The notes: a model not told the origin generated them from the sequence alone. Shown: positions 24,300 to 37,440, numbered from the stretch's first letter. The stretch is DNA of 64,000 bases from Desmodus rotundus (GCF_022682495.2 NC_071392.1:81918797-81982796), one strand, 5' to 3'. Made by a program: numbers and translations.

Positions 24300-25605
24300 C
24301 TGTCATTTAAAAAGAAAAGTGTGTTGTATTAGGGATAAGCAACAGACTGGAGTGAGTTACCTAAATAAACCAACAGTGACAGATATTGAGACTATAAAAC
24401 AAAACCCCCAAAGAATGAGGAACCAAGAATTAACACTATTCTTAGTCTTTTGAAATCATCACCTTAATAATCTACAGAAATCCCAAGTGATGCGATACCT
24501 CCAATCCATGTGTCTTCAATTTCATTGATGGGATCCAAGCATCTTTAAACAATAATGCTCTTACACCATAAATGTGATAAATGGAGATAATAAAGACTCA
24601 GAAGAAAAATGTAAGGCAGCTGAAATCACCCATCTATATCTCCGATTTTAAAAGTAGGAAGATACAAACTTGGGAAATTTTTAATATGATGATGACAATT
24701 TACACACACACACATTATTATTTATGTAAGTACTCGGTGCTGCCTTTCTATTAGATGGGTAGGTGTCCCGGTCATTTACATCTCCTTTAGCTACATGGTT
24801 GGGAGAAAGGAGGGTAGAAATGAAGGAGGAGAGGAAATGGGGTTGGGAGATGAGATGAAATATTTAGTAGTCATTCCCACAATTGGCAACAATTGGTAAT
24901 GGGGCCGAAAAACTCAGTGAATGTCGCAGCAAACTAAAATAATTCAACGCCTTTACCATGGCAGCTCAAGAACACAGATAATGCACAGAGACCTAGACGT
25001 GGGACTGGAGAAGGAGGAGAGAGAGGGGAGAGGAGAGCAGGCAGCTCTCTATGGGAGCCTCTCCCTGTGCCCCTCCCCAGGTGACAGATAAAGGGACTAG
25101 GCAGACACCACCGAGGAGGAGGAAAGACGCCCCACTGTGACCTCCAGCTCCATGAAGGAACTCAGAGCGGCGTCTGGCCTGGCTTGCTCCCTTGTAGTCA
25201 CTCTTGGAAGAAGTAAACTCACCGTGGTCAGACATAGCTTAATAATTTTGAAAAACTTAAGGAATTTTTTTCTTTAAGAGAAAATGTCTTGTGGGAAATT
25301 CTATGAGTGAATAACAACGCTCGCTGTTGTGAAGAAAACTAGTGCATACTAAGCTTTTTCTCCAACCTTATTGTTCCTTCTTCCAAGAGCCAGGCTTAAA
25401 TGATATCAAATCAGACTTCAACAAACAACAGAAAGAATGAACCTTAAGCACTGTCTTTCCACTATTAATCTGGTTATAATGTTGGACTTCCAGTTTTTCA
25501 AAAAGAAACTATTTTCAAAAAGTTGGAAAGAGCAATGGACACCTGGTCTTGGAAGTCCAAACACTTGCAAGGTAGCAAAATTCGCAGCAGGTGGCGCTGT
25601 CTCAC
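24300..25605 (-). other. DGKI: DGKI intron, 1.3 kb
   Basis: This is the shortest complete intron in the window, between EQLEK and INFRC. It contains a purine-rich run near 24997-25040 and AT-rich sequence. No repeat family, RNA gene or extra exon was recognised. Confidence 0.8.
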
Positions 25606-25680
25606 CTTTTCTAGCTGTTCGATGCAGGCGGTGTGGACGACGATCTTACAGACCGCACACTTCCTCCTCAGGGCCGATTT
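25606..25680 (-). CDS. DGKI: DGKI coding exon, core of first C1 domain (probably exon 3)
   Basis: This 75-bp exon encodes 25 residues, [20 protein letters not shown] followed by EQLEK, on the minus strand. The acceptor is gaatgttgtag and the donor gtgagac. It carries the C-x2-C pair CAVC and the H-x2-C pair HTAC, which are zinc ligands of the first C1 domain. Known C1 domains bind diacylglycerol or phorbol ester at membranes; in type IV DGKs they are regarded as atypical and may act mainly in structure, substrate presentation or protein contacts. Both ends are phase 0. A 20.1-kb intron lies upstream and a 1.3-kb intron downstream. Confidence 0.95.
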
Positions 25681-26238
25681 CTACAACATTCAATTCAAAA
25701 AACAAAAAGCAATGTTAACTTTCTGTTCCAGAGGGGCCCTTAGTAGTAAATAGAGTATATGCAAATAAAGCAACCATTGCAACTGTTTATATTAGGAAGC
25801 AAATGTAAATTTTTGTCTGAACCATTCAATAACATGGCAAATTTCAATAAAGCTCTGACTCGCCAAGTAGTTCCATATTCCCACGACTTAGGGTGGCCTA
25901 CATTTTCTCTTTAAAATGTAATAATTATACTACCAGCTATATCGTGAGTATATAACATAAACCAGGCTCTTCATTCTAAGCTTCATCACTTAAAAATGTA
26001 GGCATTATTAGCCTTTTTTTTTAACTTTAATACTTCAGGGGCAAGGCCAACCCACATTTAAAGTTAGGTGTAATTTTAAAACAAGCATTCTTTCCCTGCT
26101 GCCGAAGAGTCTGCCTTTCAAGGGGACAATCGGTTTAGGCTCCTATCCCAGGCACAAGTCTATACTGAGCGACTCGGGTTTCTGCCCAAATCTTCAGGAA
26201 AGCAAGAAGACAAGACTAACTCTTACACCCAGCAACCG

Positions 26239-26460
26239 CAGCTAACGTGGTTTAGCACTTGCTATCTGCTGTGGACCCTTGCAAGCACTTCACAAATAGT
26301 AACTGATTTAACCCTCCCAGCCCTGAGAAATAGGGACTATTCTTACCCTGTTTTACAGATAGGAAAACTGAGACGCTGTGAGTGATATGCCTCGGGTCAC
26401 AAAATCAGGGCCCACAGAGCCAGGCCGTCTGACTCCAGAGCTCAGGCTTGCAAGCATTAC
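26239..26460 (-). mobile_element. MIR SINE
   Basis: 'ttttacagataggaaaactg' and 'gggtcacaaaatcagggccc' lie in the order of a minus-oriented MIR. It is nearly full length. Confidence 0.75.
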
Positions 26461-27284
26461 ACAGTTTGGCCTGACAGTCCATACAGTTTAAATCCACAAT
26501 AAAAATACTCCTTGAGGCGTATCTTTCTCTGACAGTGAAAACAAGCAGGGAGAGGGAGACAAGTGGGTGGGCTCCGGACCCATTCCTGCCAGTGCCATGT
26601 GAAGTCTAAACTCGGAATGCTCCCGCCCCTGCGCAGAGCACAGATGAGAGGGTGGCTCTGCATGAATAATCTGGGGTCTGAGCAATGAAAGCAATTTGCT
26701 ACAACAAAGCCCATCCATGAAACAGTCTATTAAGGCTTTCGAGTGGGAAAGGCCCTGCATCCCTACCCTTAAGAGCAGCGCTGGTAGAGGTTGACACAAC
26801 ATCCCCACTTCCAATGTGTGGCTTCCTGGCTGAGGTGTCATTTTGGAGCCAACTGTGGCAGGGAGACGAAACAGAATACGCATTGCTCCTACCAAGGAGA
26901 ATGGAAGGACCTTGGAAAGGGCAGTCTCAGGAAAGAAACTATAGCCTCCACCCCTGTCCCCCATGGTGCTACTCATTCAACATGAGTTACCCTCAGTGTT
27001 ACCAGCCACCAACCCAGGACCCAGAACATTGCCTCACCGCAGAAACTGAACTCCGAGCCTGCACAATCTACACACCCCCTGCATCTGCTTGCAGGTGCCA
27101 CAAGGACTCCTGGCCCTCCTCTCCCAGGGAAAAGAACACATTCTCCAACATTAAATCAGTTTGGCCGTCAATTGATTTTGCAAATAACAAAGGATAAGGA
27201 ACACCCCAGCATCCCGCTACACTACTGAAAGGTGCCTTGGCTCTACTACTAAAAACAAAGGGGGCAGAGGAGGATAAGAGCAAG

Positions 27285-27315
27285 CAGTAGTGATGGTAGT
27301 AGTAGTAATAGTAGT

Positions 27316-27346
<31 letters not shown>
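27285..27346 (+). repeat. AGT/AGC trinucleotide repeat
   Basis: Interrupted AGT units pass into about eight AGC units, then aacagcagcatc. The tract is intronic and non-coding. Confidence 0.9.
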
Positions 27347-27349
<3 letters not shown>

Positions 27350-28309
27350 CTCACGGCAACAATAATAAAATTCTAGTCTGCAAATTCCCATGAGCAGAGT
27401 GCCCATAAGCAAATGATTGTTGCTCTCCCATCTTCCTCTGGGTCTTCTGGTGCAGATGGCTGTGTGGCACGAGCTGCAGCAAATGCATGGGGCACCTGAG
27501 TCACATTGCTAATCAGAGTGACAGCCACACTAAGGAAACTGGAATTGATTCCAGTCGACTCGCTAGCCACAAGAGCCCCGGTAGGGTACAGTGCAGACAG
27601 CGCAGTGGGCCCCCAGTGACAGGCTGTGGCTGTGATTTAAGGACGCCTGAAAGGCCTTCTTCCTCACCAGTAACTCCCACCCTGGTCTAGCTCTGTGCCT
27701 GACCCTGAGCTTGGCTTTGAGTGTTCTGGAGATCCAGGGACTTGGGGAGGCTTACATCAAGTCACTGAGGATGGTGGGAAGGGCACCAAGCAGGCTCAGG
27801 GGCACTCGCTGAAACCACAATACCTCTTACCATGCCGTGTTCCATATCGGGATTGCAAGTCAGACATTTTGCACGGGGGTCTGGGCCGGAAGAGTCCGAG
27901 GACTTCCGGGTTCATGTTCTCTCAAGGGTAACTGACATTCACCTAACTCAAGCGCAATGTTCTACAGATGGTCACACCTGAAGTAGGGTGCCTTAAGTTG
28001 TAAAACTAATCTTATTTAAACAGTATTGAATGTTAAAAGACCCTCAGAAATATATTACATACTTCTGTGCCTTTTGAGGCGGAATAAACAATCCATAATC
28101 TGAATTTTCCTTCATGGACACTGAAACGGGATGTATTTTACTAGAAAGAACACTGTCCCTTTCGTTTCCTGGCCTCTGTCACACTGGATATCCTTTCAAT
28201 GTCACTGTGCCTGTCTTTGGTAGCCCTCAAATTCCTAAGTGGCACTTTCTAAACTGTTCATAATATGAGAAACATAATAAAGGTTTATAATCATATATGC
28301 AAAATCAAG

Positions 28310-28514
28310 TACCGTATTTTTTGGACCATAAGGTGCACCTATGTTTTAGAGGAGGAAAATAGGAAAAAAGAATTTGAAGCGAAAAATGTGGTAAAATATT
28401 TAATAACATAAATAACATAATATTTCACCAATTTACATTCAGACTATAAGACACACTCCCATTTTCCTCCCAAATTTGGGGGGGAGTGCATCTTATAGTC
28501 TAAAAAATATGGTA
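28310..28514. mobile_element. Palindromic MITE
   Basis: The ends are inverted repeats of about 28 bp: left 'taccgtattttttggaccat' plus aaggtgca, right 'tgcatcttatagtctaaaaa' plus atatggta. An inner 59-bp hairpin (28442-28500) repeats the terminal motif as 'gactataagacacactccc' facing 'gggagtgcatcttatagtc'. The 205-bp element has no coding capacity. The superfamily was not assigned. Confidence 0.75.
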
Positions 28515-28777
28515 AATGCATTCTGAGTGAAGGCCTTGGGGTTTTTTTTCTGATAGTAGTAAAATACATGGATTTCAGTTCCTCAACTGATGGAAACTGC
28601 CCGAGTGAATCAGATGTCTCACCTGCCGCCTTCCTGGTTTATGACTGTGTTTCAATTGGTCAAAGTTATTCGAAGTCGCTGTATAATAAGCTTCTGAGCA
28701 GAAGTTGCCCAAAACATAAAGAATTTTTGTGCTTGGTTGTGTTACAATTTTTATTTGGAAGACTCAAACTAAATACA

Positions 28778-29006
28778 GCCCTGACTGGTGTGGCTCAGTG
28801 GGTGGGGCATCGTCCCACAGACTGAAGGGTCGCTGGTTTGATTCCCGGTCAGGGCACATGCCTGGGTTGCAGGCCAGATCCCCAATTGGGGGCTTGTGAG
28901 AGGTAGCCAGTTAATATTTCTCTCACACTGATGTTTCTCTCCCTCTCTTTCTCCCTCCCTTCCCCTCTCTCTAAAAATAAATAAATAAAGTTATTTTTTA
29001 AAAAAT
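28778..29006 (+). mobile_element. Ves-type bat SINE with target duplication
   Basis: It begins gccctgactggtgtggctc, has a B-box-like ggtttgattcc and ends in a CT-rich stretch plus A/T tail. A perfect 9-bp duplication ctaaataca flanks it (28769-28777 and 29007-29015). The good preservation suggests a younger copy than the others here. Confidence 0.92.
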
Positions 29007-31789
29007 CTAAATACAAAGATAAAATGCAAGAATCAAGGCATTGTAAATACTGTAAGTACTCACTTTTTCTTAGAAAATTCTCATTTAAGCCAACCCTTCA
29101 CTATAAAAAGTGATAAATCAAGAAAAGTCATTAAAATTAATTCAGCAGGTTTGTTGTTATTCTTCATATTGGAGCCTAGTTGTTATAGAATCTATCAAAA
29201 AAAAACATTTTTTTTTAAATAAATATGTCCTGGGACCAAACAACAGCTAAGAATTCAAATTATAAAAGTTTAATAATTCACTCTCATCAATGAATGTAAA
29301 GTCCACTTGGTATGCAAAGTTCATTGCTTTACATATCAAGTAACCTTAGTGCCCTTACTAAGGATTTCCTGATTTTGTCAAAGGAGATGCATTAGTTTGT
29401 CACCATGGGGCAGGGACACATCTGTGACCACTGACAACACAGGATGTAGTATAGATCACATCCCATCACATCATGGCCAACAGGTACTTAAATAATAATA
29501 CTAATCCAACCAGCAGGTCTACGGTAACTGTAAGAGAGAACGTTCAAGTTCCACCGGCCCTATACGCTGCCCACGCACAGACACTGTTGGCATTCGAGGC
29601 AGGAATGCTCCTCACCAAACTTCAGCTCATGTCTAGCACGAGAGTAGGACTGTCACAGCCTTAGACCACAGGAGCTGGGGCTGGGGTCCGGCAGGCAGGG
29701 GGGAGGGGAGGAAACAGGGGCAAGCCATGGTAGAAAGTAGGTAAGTAGGTAATTGTGCCCGGTGAAAAGTTTACTATGTCATCCTATCTCACCCACCCAC
29801 TTCCTTTGGTCACGAGTCCCTGATCCACACGTACCACCAAGAAAATTGTTCTTTCTTTGGTTGAGCAAGAGATGCTATTTGTGCTAAGTAGCAATGATTA
29901 TTTGGTGCTAGTCAATGTGATTTGGTACAACAGACAGAAAAAGAGAAAGAAGGGAAGGAAGGGAAGGGAAACCTGATTCACAGACCTCTGATTTGTGAAA
30001 GTATCTGGGCCTCCTTCATGCCCCGGGTAACTGAAGTTGATTGGCATCCCTAGCAGTCTGAAGTTGGACACCAAGAAGCATGTACAAGGCAGGCCTTACC
30101 TCTACCCAGTAGGGTACATGCCAAACCTTATTTGCCCCTGAAATGGGACAGGTTATCCTGTCTGCAGACCATCTCTCTCCCTCTGCGTTCTTAAGGACAC
30201 TCCCGTGCACACAGCAGAGATCAAAAGTGGAGAAGTAGGAGGACATACTTGGCCCTCAGAGGCCAGAGCCGGCTGCTGGCAGAACCAAGTTTGGGGCTTG
30301 TGGCATCTCTCTCCAGAACTGCCAGACCGCGGGCTCCCAGAACTAATGCAAGGAGTCACGTCTTCCATTAGTCCCACCCCTATTTCTATGATGAGGTCAC
30401 AGTGATAGAAAGGTCAGTGGCCAGGGGCTTCAGGCAGGAACCCAACCAAACTGGGAGTGGGGAATGATGCAGAGAAGGCACTGAGGGGAACGCACCAGGA
30501 GCGCCACTGGCTGGAGAAAAGCTGGGAAAACGGGCTGATGAGGTTGGTGGGATAGACTTACTAACTCAAGCTCCTACCAAGCTGTCCTCTCCCCAGTGAT
30601 TTCTCAGCCCCTTCACCGTTCCCAGAACAGAAGATTCCTGTTGAAAAATATACCTAAGGGAGGGCTGGGGATCAGGCAATGGGGAAGTAGCAACTGAGGT
30701 GAGAAAAATTTTATCCTCGCTCCTTGCTCCCTCGTGGACACGAAGCTCAGCCAACAGGGGCACTTTGGGGGAAGGGGTAGGGGTGTTGGACAGCAGGGCA
30801 CAGACAAGGATGCCTTTTTTCTCATTCCTCTCCGAGGGTCGGGCAAATGGAACGGTCAGGAAGTGGAGGAGAGGGAGCCTCCTAAGCCTTCGGAGCACCA
30901 GGAACGTGGTGCCCTTTCCATGGGACTGCCTCTACAGGCAACACGAATCAGAACGTTGTTGCTGTATCACCCACGGCAAATGAAAACAAGAGTCCTTTGA
31001 TTTATTTAAACACCTAATTAGAAGAAACGACAAGCATACTTGGCAAGTTCTGCTTCTCCCGGGAGCCTGGGATGCAATCTGTAAATTGGAAGTAGGGAAA
31101 ATAAAGAATGACGTTTATCTGGAAGTTCCAGTCCTGTGATTTCAGGGCCGAAGCACATCCCCCACTGTCACCCATGTTGCCTTTCCCTTTCCCCAGGGCA
31201 GAACACAGGGCATTTCGGACGGTGGCCGGTTGAAGTTCCAGCACACCCTCATGACGGCTCCTCGGGACACCAACGGGTCTCTCTGCGACGACAGGATGTC
31301 ATGATCCCAGCCCAAGGAGCAGAAGTGCCCCACGGCTGTGGTCCAAGGGGACTCTCGGAGACCTCCGCACAGGGTCTCTACCACAGGGACACCTTGCTCT
31401 GTGGCCAAAGGCCCCAGCACTCAGCCCGACTACTGTCGGTCCACGGTGGAGGGTAGGTCTTCCTTTGTCAAGGGGTCACATGTTGGTGCCGTGTGTCCTC
31501 TGGACAGACAAGAGCTTCGTGAGGGCTGAGTCCCTCTGACATGGACCCTCACCACTGGCACGCTGCATACTGGACAATGCCGCAAGTATCTCAGAACATG
31601 TGAGAGAAGGAGGAGCAAGAACAAGAGGAGGTTGGGAGGGCAACTCACGGAAACCAGCACACGAACCACACAATGCTCAGTTGGATGCTGATGTGCCTCG
31701 TTCTGCGTGTGCCGTAATCTGGTGTCCTGTGTAAGCGGATATTCCCTGTCCCTGCAATGGCCTGTTAACCACTGACCTTTCTGAAGTGT

Positions 31790-32160
31790 GTTCTGGATGT
31801 TTATTCAATAAATAACGTTCACCACTGCTGTGTGTACAAAGCAATGCTAAGTGCTGTAGAGGAAACACAAAGAAAGGAGCTTCTGTCCCTCCTGGAACAA
31901 GCTGGTAAACTCCAGGAGGAGACAAGGACTCAATAGAAAAGGTCAGTAACAGAAGAAGGTCACACAGGGATAAATGCGAAGTCAACAGCTCAGGCAGTAA
32001 GTGCTGTGATTTATAGGAGGGTAAAACCTCCAAGTCAGTAAAAAGGACCTAAGGGAGAAAGCATATTCGTGAACTGGGCCTTAAAAGATGTACACATTTG
32101 AAGAATTGAGGTCATTCCAGCAGGGAGAAGACCCAAAGTCACTTTACACAGTGATATTGC
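31790..32160 (-). mobile_element. L2 LINE fragment
   Basis: 'tgtttattcaataaataacg' followed by 'acaaagcaatgctaagtgct' and later 'gaactgggccttaaaagatg' fit a diverged minus-oriented L2. Confidence 0.5.
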
Positions 32161-33282
32161 TGCTTCCTCAAAGGCACTGAGACTTGGTCTGGTGTGTCCA
32201 ATGGGAAACAGTCACCGGACTCACAGGTGTCCATCTGCATGAGTTGCTGGGCACCAGGTGTGATGGGCGAATGTGGAAGCTTCTGTGTGTGTGTCTGGTT
32301 GGGGGACTGGGAGGAGCAGGGTGTCTACAGGCATGACGAGTAGGGAACACTGGCTGGTAAGAAGCCAGAGGAGCTGTGTCATCAGGGACCACAGAAAAAT
32401 GGCCCAGCGACTCCTCCTGAGAGGCCCACTGGAGAGTTCCAAGAAGACAGCGAGTCCTCTGTGGGTGTCCATGTGGCACTAATCCAACGCCAAGAATGTG
32501 CCTGACTGTTATGGAAGCTTGACAGATGTTCTGGAAGGAAGGGAGGGAGGGAAAGAAAAGGGGGCTGCAGAGATGGACTTTCTCCCCACTTCAGCCCCCA
32601 ACCCAGCTTGGGTGACTTTGGAATTATGCAACCAAACCCCCAGTGGGACAGAGACAGTCTCACATAGGCCGTCCCAGAGGAAGAGGTGAGGAGGCACCTC
32701 AAGAGTTTTGAGGGGTAGAAGACCTCTACAAACAATAGAGGAAAATTAGGGAAGAAGCTTTATGGTGCTTATAGCTACACTTCTGATTTTGTGAGCACAA
32801 GTGAGGTGTCTTAGGGGAGCCCCAGAAATATCTGATGGGAAGGCTATTTGGCAGAAGGCTGAGCTCTTACATAACTGGTGGAGGTAAGAACAGGAGGCTG
32901 TTATTGCTGCTCATGTGATCCCACCCGTGTCTATAGGCTAATTAGATCTTGGATTACTTATCTGGGTAAGAGTTGCAGGGTAGGAAGAAACATGTTGGGC
33001 AGAATTGGGGCCAGCAAGTAGGCCAGACTTCGCGAACAGAAGCCCTGGTTGGGGGACGCAGATTAAGCTAGAAAGGTGGATAGGGAAAAGATTGCTGAAG
33101 TTCTTAAATCTAGACTGAGAACAGACATTTTAACCTAACAGGCAATGAGGCCCTCACAGAGTTCTTGAAATTTATGTGGCCACAAGTTATCATTTAACCT
33201 GGTGGCAGTAGGTAGCACTAGCCTATCTGAAAATCTGAAAACAGAAGGCCAAAGATAAGAGAAAATGAGATGAGAAATTTGT

Positions 33283-33800
33283 TAATTCAGTCAACCAAAA
33301 AATACTGAGTACCTACTAAGTACCAAGTACCGTCCCAGGCACTGGGGATCGGACAGCAAACCAAACATTCTTAATTGTGTTAATCTCATGGAGCTTACAT
33401 TCTGTTGGGAGAAATGGACAATAAACAAGACAAATACAGTATCTAAATGCTAATAGAAGTAAGTGGTCATGAGGAAAATGAAAGTGAGAATGAGAAATAG
33501 GAAATTTAATCAGAAGTAGGAGAAAGCTTAAGTTGAAGGTAGGTTGGCCGGGAAAGGTCCCACTGAGAAGAGACATTTTGGGGAACATCAGAAGGAAGGG
33601 GGGCAATTTGCCGGAAAAGCATTCCTGGCAAAAGGAACAGTAAGTGCAAAGCCCAGACACGAGGGCCTTGGGAGGTTCGAGGAGCGACAAAAGGAATAAT
33701 GTGAACTCGGAGAAGATGAGGTCAGATAGTACTGGCGGGCCAGATCCTACGGGGTCTTGCAGGCCATGGTTAAGACACCGGCTTTATTTCTGAAAGAAAA
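33283..33800 (-). mobile_element. L2 LINE fragment
   Basis: It includes 'gagtacctactaagtaccaa', 'ggagcttacattctgttggg', 'aagcattcctggcaaaagga' and 'gggtcttgcaggccatggtt'. This is the best-preserved of the minus-oriented L2 copies here. Confidence 0.65.
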
Positions 33801-36239
33801 TAAGTGATGAGAGTCCACATGACAACTCACACACTGGGCAATCCGAGCCTCAACTGGAGTGACAAGAATGGATCAGAGAAGAAGGCAGAGATAAACAGTG
33901 ATTAACTGATAGGATGGACCCCCGCTCCAGCCCCGTGCAGGCTCCCCTAAGGGTAACACACACTTCTCAGACCTGGGCCCTTCGTCTTTCAGGGGAGTAA
34001 CGACAGCCAAGGATGGCTTCGCTCCCACACCTTGGTCAGCTTGTGGCTGTGGGCACCGGCTGACTGCCCAACCCCTGCTGTGTAATGGTTGGGATTTGCC
34101 TCTAAGTACTACAATAAAGCTCACTTAATTTGCTCTTCAAACAGCATGGTTGGTTCTGTTGTAAGGAGCACGTTCCCTGAAGCAATACGCATAGGAAGTG
34201 TTGGTGTTTCCAGAGTCAGCTCAGCTGAGTCATCTCGGATACACCTGGTAAACCTAGAGGGTCAGCAGGACCCACCTGAGCTAGGGCCCAGAGAGTGGAT
34301 GCTGCAGCTTCCTGAGAGACACCGGGAGGGAGAAGAAAGTGCGTTCTTGCCATTGTTTGGGTGCGGATAAAAGCTTTCTATTTCCCTGGCAGCCAGTGTA
34401 ATTTATATCTTTCATTTGAAGAGAAAGAAAACCAAAATCCTACTGCAAGTAGCTAAGGGAAGGGAAAGGACTCTGGGCTGATGGAGAACTCGAGAGACAC
34501 ACAAAAATCGGCCCATCGGCACTCAGGTGAGGCCCAGGAACCAAATTGCTAGAACCAGGGTTAACTCACAGCTAAAGTTGGTGGCTGGCTACAAAGAATC
34601 ATACCGCATTGTGTTTATCCATTAACTTAGAATTGGAAAAAGCTACGGTCAGAACAGCACGGGAATTCATGTTAAAGGGGAAAAAGGTACATGTGTCTCA
34701 ATAGTTTACCTTTATATTAAAATTTGTACCAAATCATTACCTTTAAGAGTGATCTAAAAGTGGATCATGCTGGTACATTTAATTATTTTTTTAATGAGAA
34801 GAAGGTATAAGGATTCTCTGATGGGCTTCAGTAGAAACCGACACGTGAACGTTAGAAGTATACGTGGACCTCGACTGGGTAACTAGTGCACCTCGGTACT
34901 ACCTTTTGTAAGTCCACACAAAATTCAGGCAGTGTTACTGATACATGAAACAAGTATACATTGCAGCTGTGACTTGTGAAAAGTATGGCGACAGCCTGGT
35001 CAATCCGTATGGCTGGCACCAGTTTAATGAAAAGATACCCACTCAATGCTGGGCTGGCTAATGCCCTTCCATTGATTGGCCCGAGATTGGTACACTGCTT
35101 GGGCTTCCTTCCACCTCCTCCTTCCCGTCATACATAAAAGGGATTTCAGCCTAATGAACTCAAAGAAACATTTACAACCCCACAGTTCTATTTCCCACTC
35201 CTAGCTCTCATTTTACCCAAGGTTACCTCCACACTTATTATTTCCATAGGTATTACGCTTGCCTCTGTACTTCATCCCTCTCACCTCTTGTTTCTGCTTT
35301 GTATTTTCCTCTGCTCCTTGTCTTTCTCTCTTTTTTAAAAACATTCTCATTTGTTTCCTCTCTGCTTCCCAGCCTTGGTGCCAGCTCATAAGACCGGGCC
35401 GGTCAATAGCTGTACCTGTAGCACGTACTCCCTACCTGTCTTTGGTCTTTCCAGCTGCTTTTGTGGCTGCTTCCCATTCATTTTCCCCATTGATTTTTAT
35501 ACTCTCTTCAAACTCATCTCACAGCAAAGTTGCCATGCAGCTAATAGTAATGTATACAAATGTGATTACAAGTATACAGACGTATAAGTAGAAATTCACA
35601 CAATTAGAGCCCTACACACACATGAGTGAATGCACAAATTTCAAGCCGATCCACATGGATGAGGATGTGCTGGAGGTACGGCAGACGTCATAATGAAGAC
35701 AACAGGAAATGATGCCTCAGTGTTGTCTTAAACACTCTCTCTAGTTCTAAGGCAATATATCAAGGGCACAGCAGAGGTCTGAGGCTTAATATACTAGAAA
35801 CGCCGAAGTTTGCCCTTTCATCCTTGCTGGTGTAATAGACATGAAAACCACCTTACCTGCAGTATGAATCCTAAAACATTCTCATCATCCGTTTACTTTG
35901 TGGAAATAGATAGAACTGTTTTTGAAAGGTCACAGCTTAAGATTTCTAAACAATAATTGCAGACGTCTTGTAATTAGTCTTAATCTAGAAGACTGTATCT
36001 ACAGAAAAACCCACACGGAGCCAGGGTAAATCAGCTATCTTTTCACTGCCGTTTCCTACATCCCAAGCTATTGGCGACATAATGAAGACAAAGCCTCCCA
36101 ATCGGTCTAGCCCAGGAAGAACACCATTTCAGTCACGGTTCACACAACGCTGTATCTCCAACGGGCAATGTGGTTCTCACTCCCATACACACACCTACCC
36201 ACACCACTTTCCCCAAGCACAGCGTGACCCGCACATTTA

Positions 36240-36430
36240 CCAGGATGCTGGCCGAATGACATACACTTTAAGTGCACTATAAACACAACTCACTTCAGCC
36301 ATGCAAGGTGGGTGCCATTCACCCACTTCATAGTTAAGGAGCTGAGACCCAGTGAGACTGAGCAACTTGCCCAAGACAGATGAGCTACAGGTAGAGCCCA
36401 GGTCTTTCTGAGGCAAAGTCATCTCTTTCT
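36240..36430 (-). mobile_element. MIR SINE fragment
   Basis: 'agttaaggagctgagaccca' then 'gagcaacttgcccaagacag' and a tail near 'gtagagcccaggtctttctg' match the minus-oriented MIR. Confidence 0.65.
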
Positions 36431-36819
36431 ACCTAACTTACTACTTCCCTCTCATTTGCTTTACCAGTGATAGATTAGGGGAACAAGACTGATGAAGACA
36501 GATGAACGTATTTGACATGATTGCTTTAGAAAATCTATTCTCATGAGAGGCCCATGGGGACAGACTAATGACAACCATACCACGACCACCTGTGCCAAGA
36601 ATGGAAAACAGCTTTCTACCTCAAGAAGAACCAAACAAATGGGCTAAGCAGGGCTTAAAGCATAACAGTAGCCTGCTGGTAGTGAATGCTGACTCTCTTT
36701 GTGAAGAGCCTTAAAAATAAGGCAGGAATTCAAACATCCTGGATTTTAAGTACAAGGTACTTAAATGGCAGGATTGATCTGGTGACAGGTGTCTGTGTGT
36801 GTCTGTATGTCTCTCTCAA

Positions 36820-36960
36820 CAATCGTGTCAGTGAACTCATTCGTTCATTTCAAAAAAAAATGGCAGTCCCTGTTCTTGGTGCCGAGGACTCAGGAGAGTA
36901 CAAGGCGAAGTCCATGAGTGCAATGGAGCTTATGTTCCGGTGGTAAAGACAGGCTAGTGA
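36820..36960 (-). mobile_element. L2 LINE fragment
   Basis: 'gaactcattcgttcatttca' and 'gcaatggagcttatgttccg' match the L2 minus pattern. A short gagt repeat follows at 36956-36971. Confidence 0.5.
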
Positions 36961-37219
36961 GTGAGTGAGTGATATTGTTTTTAAATACTAGAAAATAGTA
37001 TGGGCGATAAAGGATGAAGGGCATGCAGAAGGGGCAGAGTCGAGGACAGCCTGGGAGCTGGGCTCACTGTTATACCCCAGGAGACCCAGCCCGTCTTTTG
37101 TTCAGCGAGAGCGGGGATGACTAAGGACCTGTGAAGTTAACCCTCTGGCACTGCCTTCCGGGTTCCAGTTCCCAACAATCCCCTGGAACCACTTTCACTC
37201 ACAGGAGAAGGACTGCAGT

Positions 37220-37440
37220 AACTAATTTTTATTGAATGTCTGTGACTTACCACGTTGTCAATTGCTGCATATGCATTATCTTAAGTTTCACAATAACTAT
37301 AAGAAGCAGGTATTACCCACATTTTACAGCTGTGAATTTGAGGCTGAAAGAGGTTAAAATAGCGGCCATGGTCACACAACTAGAAAGTCCCAAAGCCTGA
37401 ATTTAAAGCCTGGTCATTTGGTCCCAAAGCCCACACGCTT
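37220..37440 (-). mobile_element. MIR SINE
   Basis: 'cacattttacagctgtgaat' and 'catggtcacacaactagaaa' mark a minus-oriented MIR. Confidence 0.7.

Noticed and set aside
26488..26976. Minus-strand open frame of 162 codons, partly over a MIR
   Set aside because: No domain was recognised and competing frames on the opposite strand overlap it; treated as chance.
28778..28870. tRNA-like A and B boxes as a real tRNA gene
   Set aside because: They belong to the tRNA-derived head of a Ves SINE, followed by the SINE body and tail with a target duplication.
31136..31670. Overlapping open frames on both strands, up to about 106 codons
   Set aside because: No splice-site context, domain or repeat match was seen. 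Both strands are open equally, which argues for composition rather than coding.
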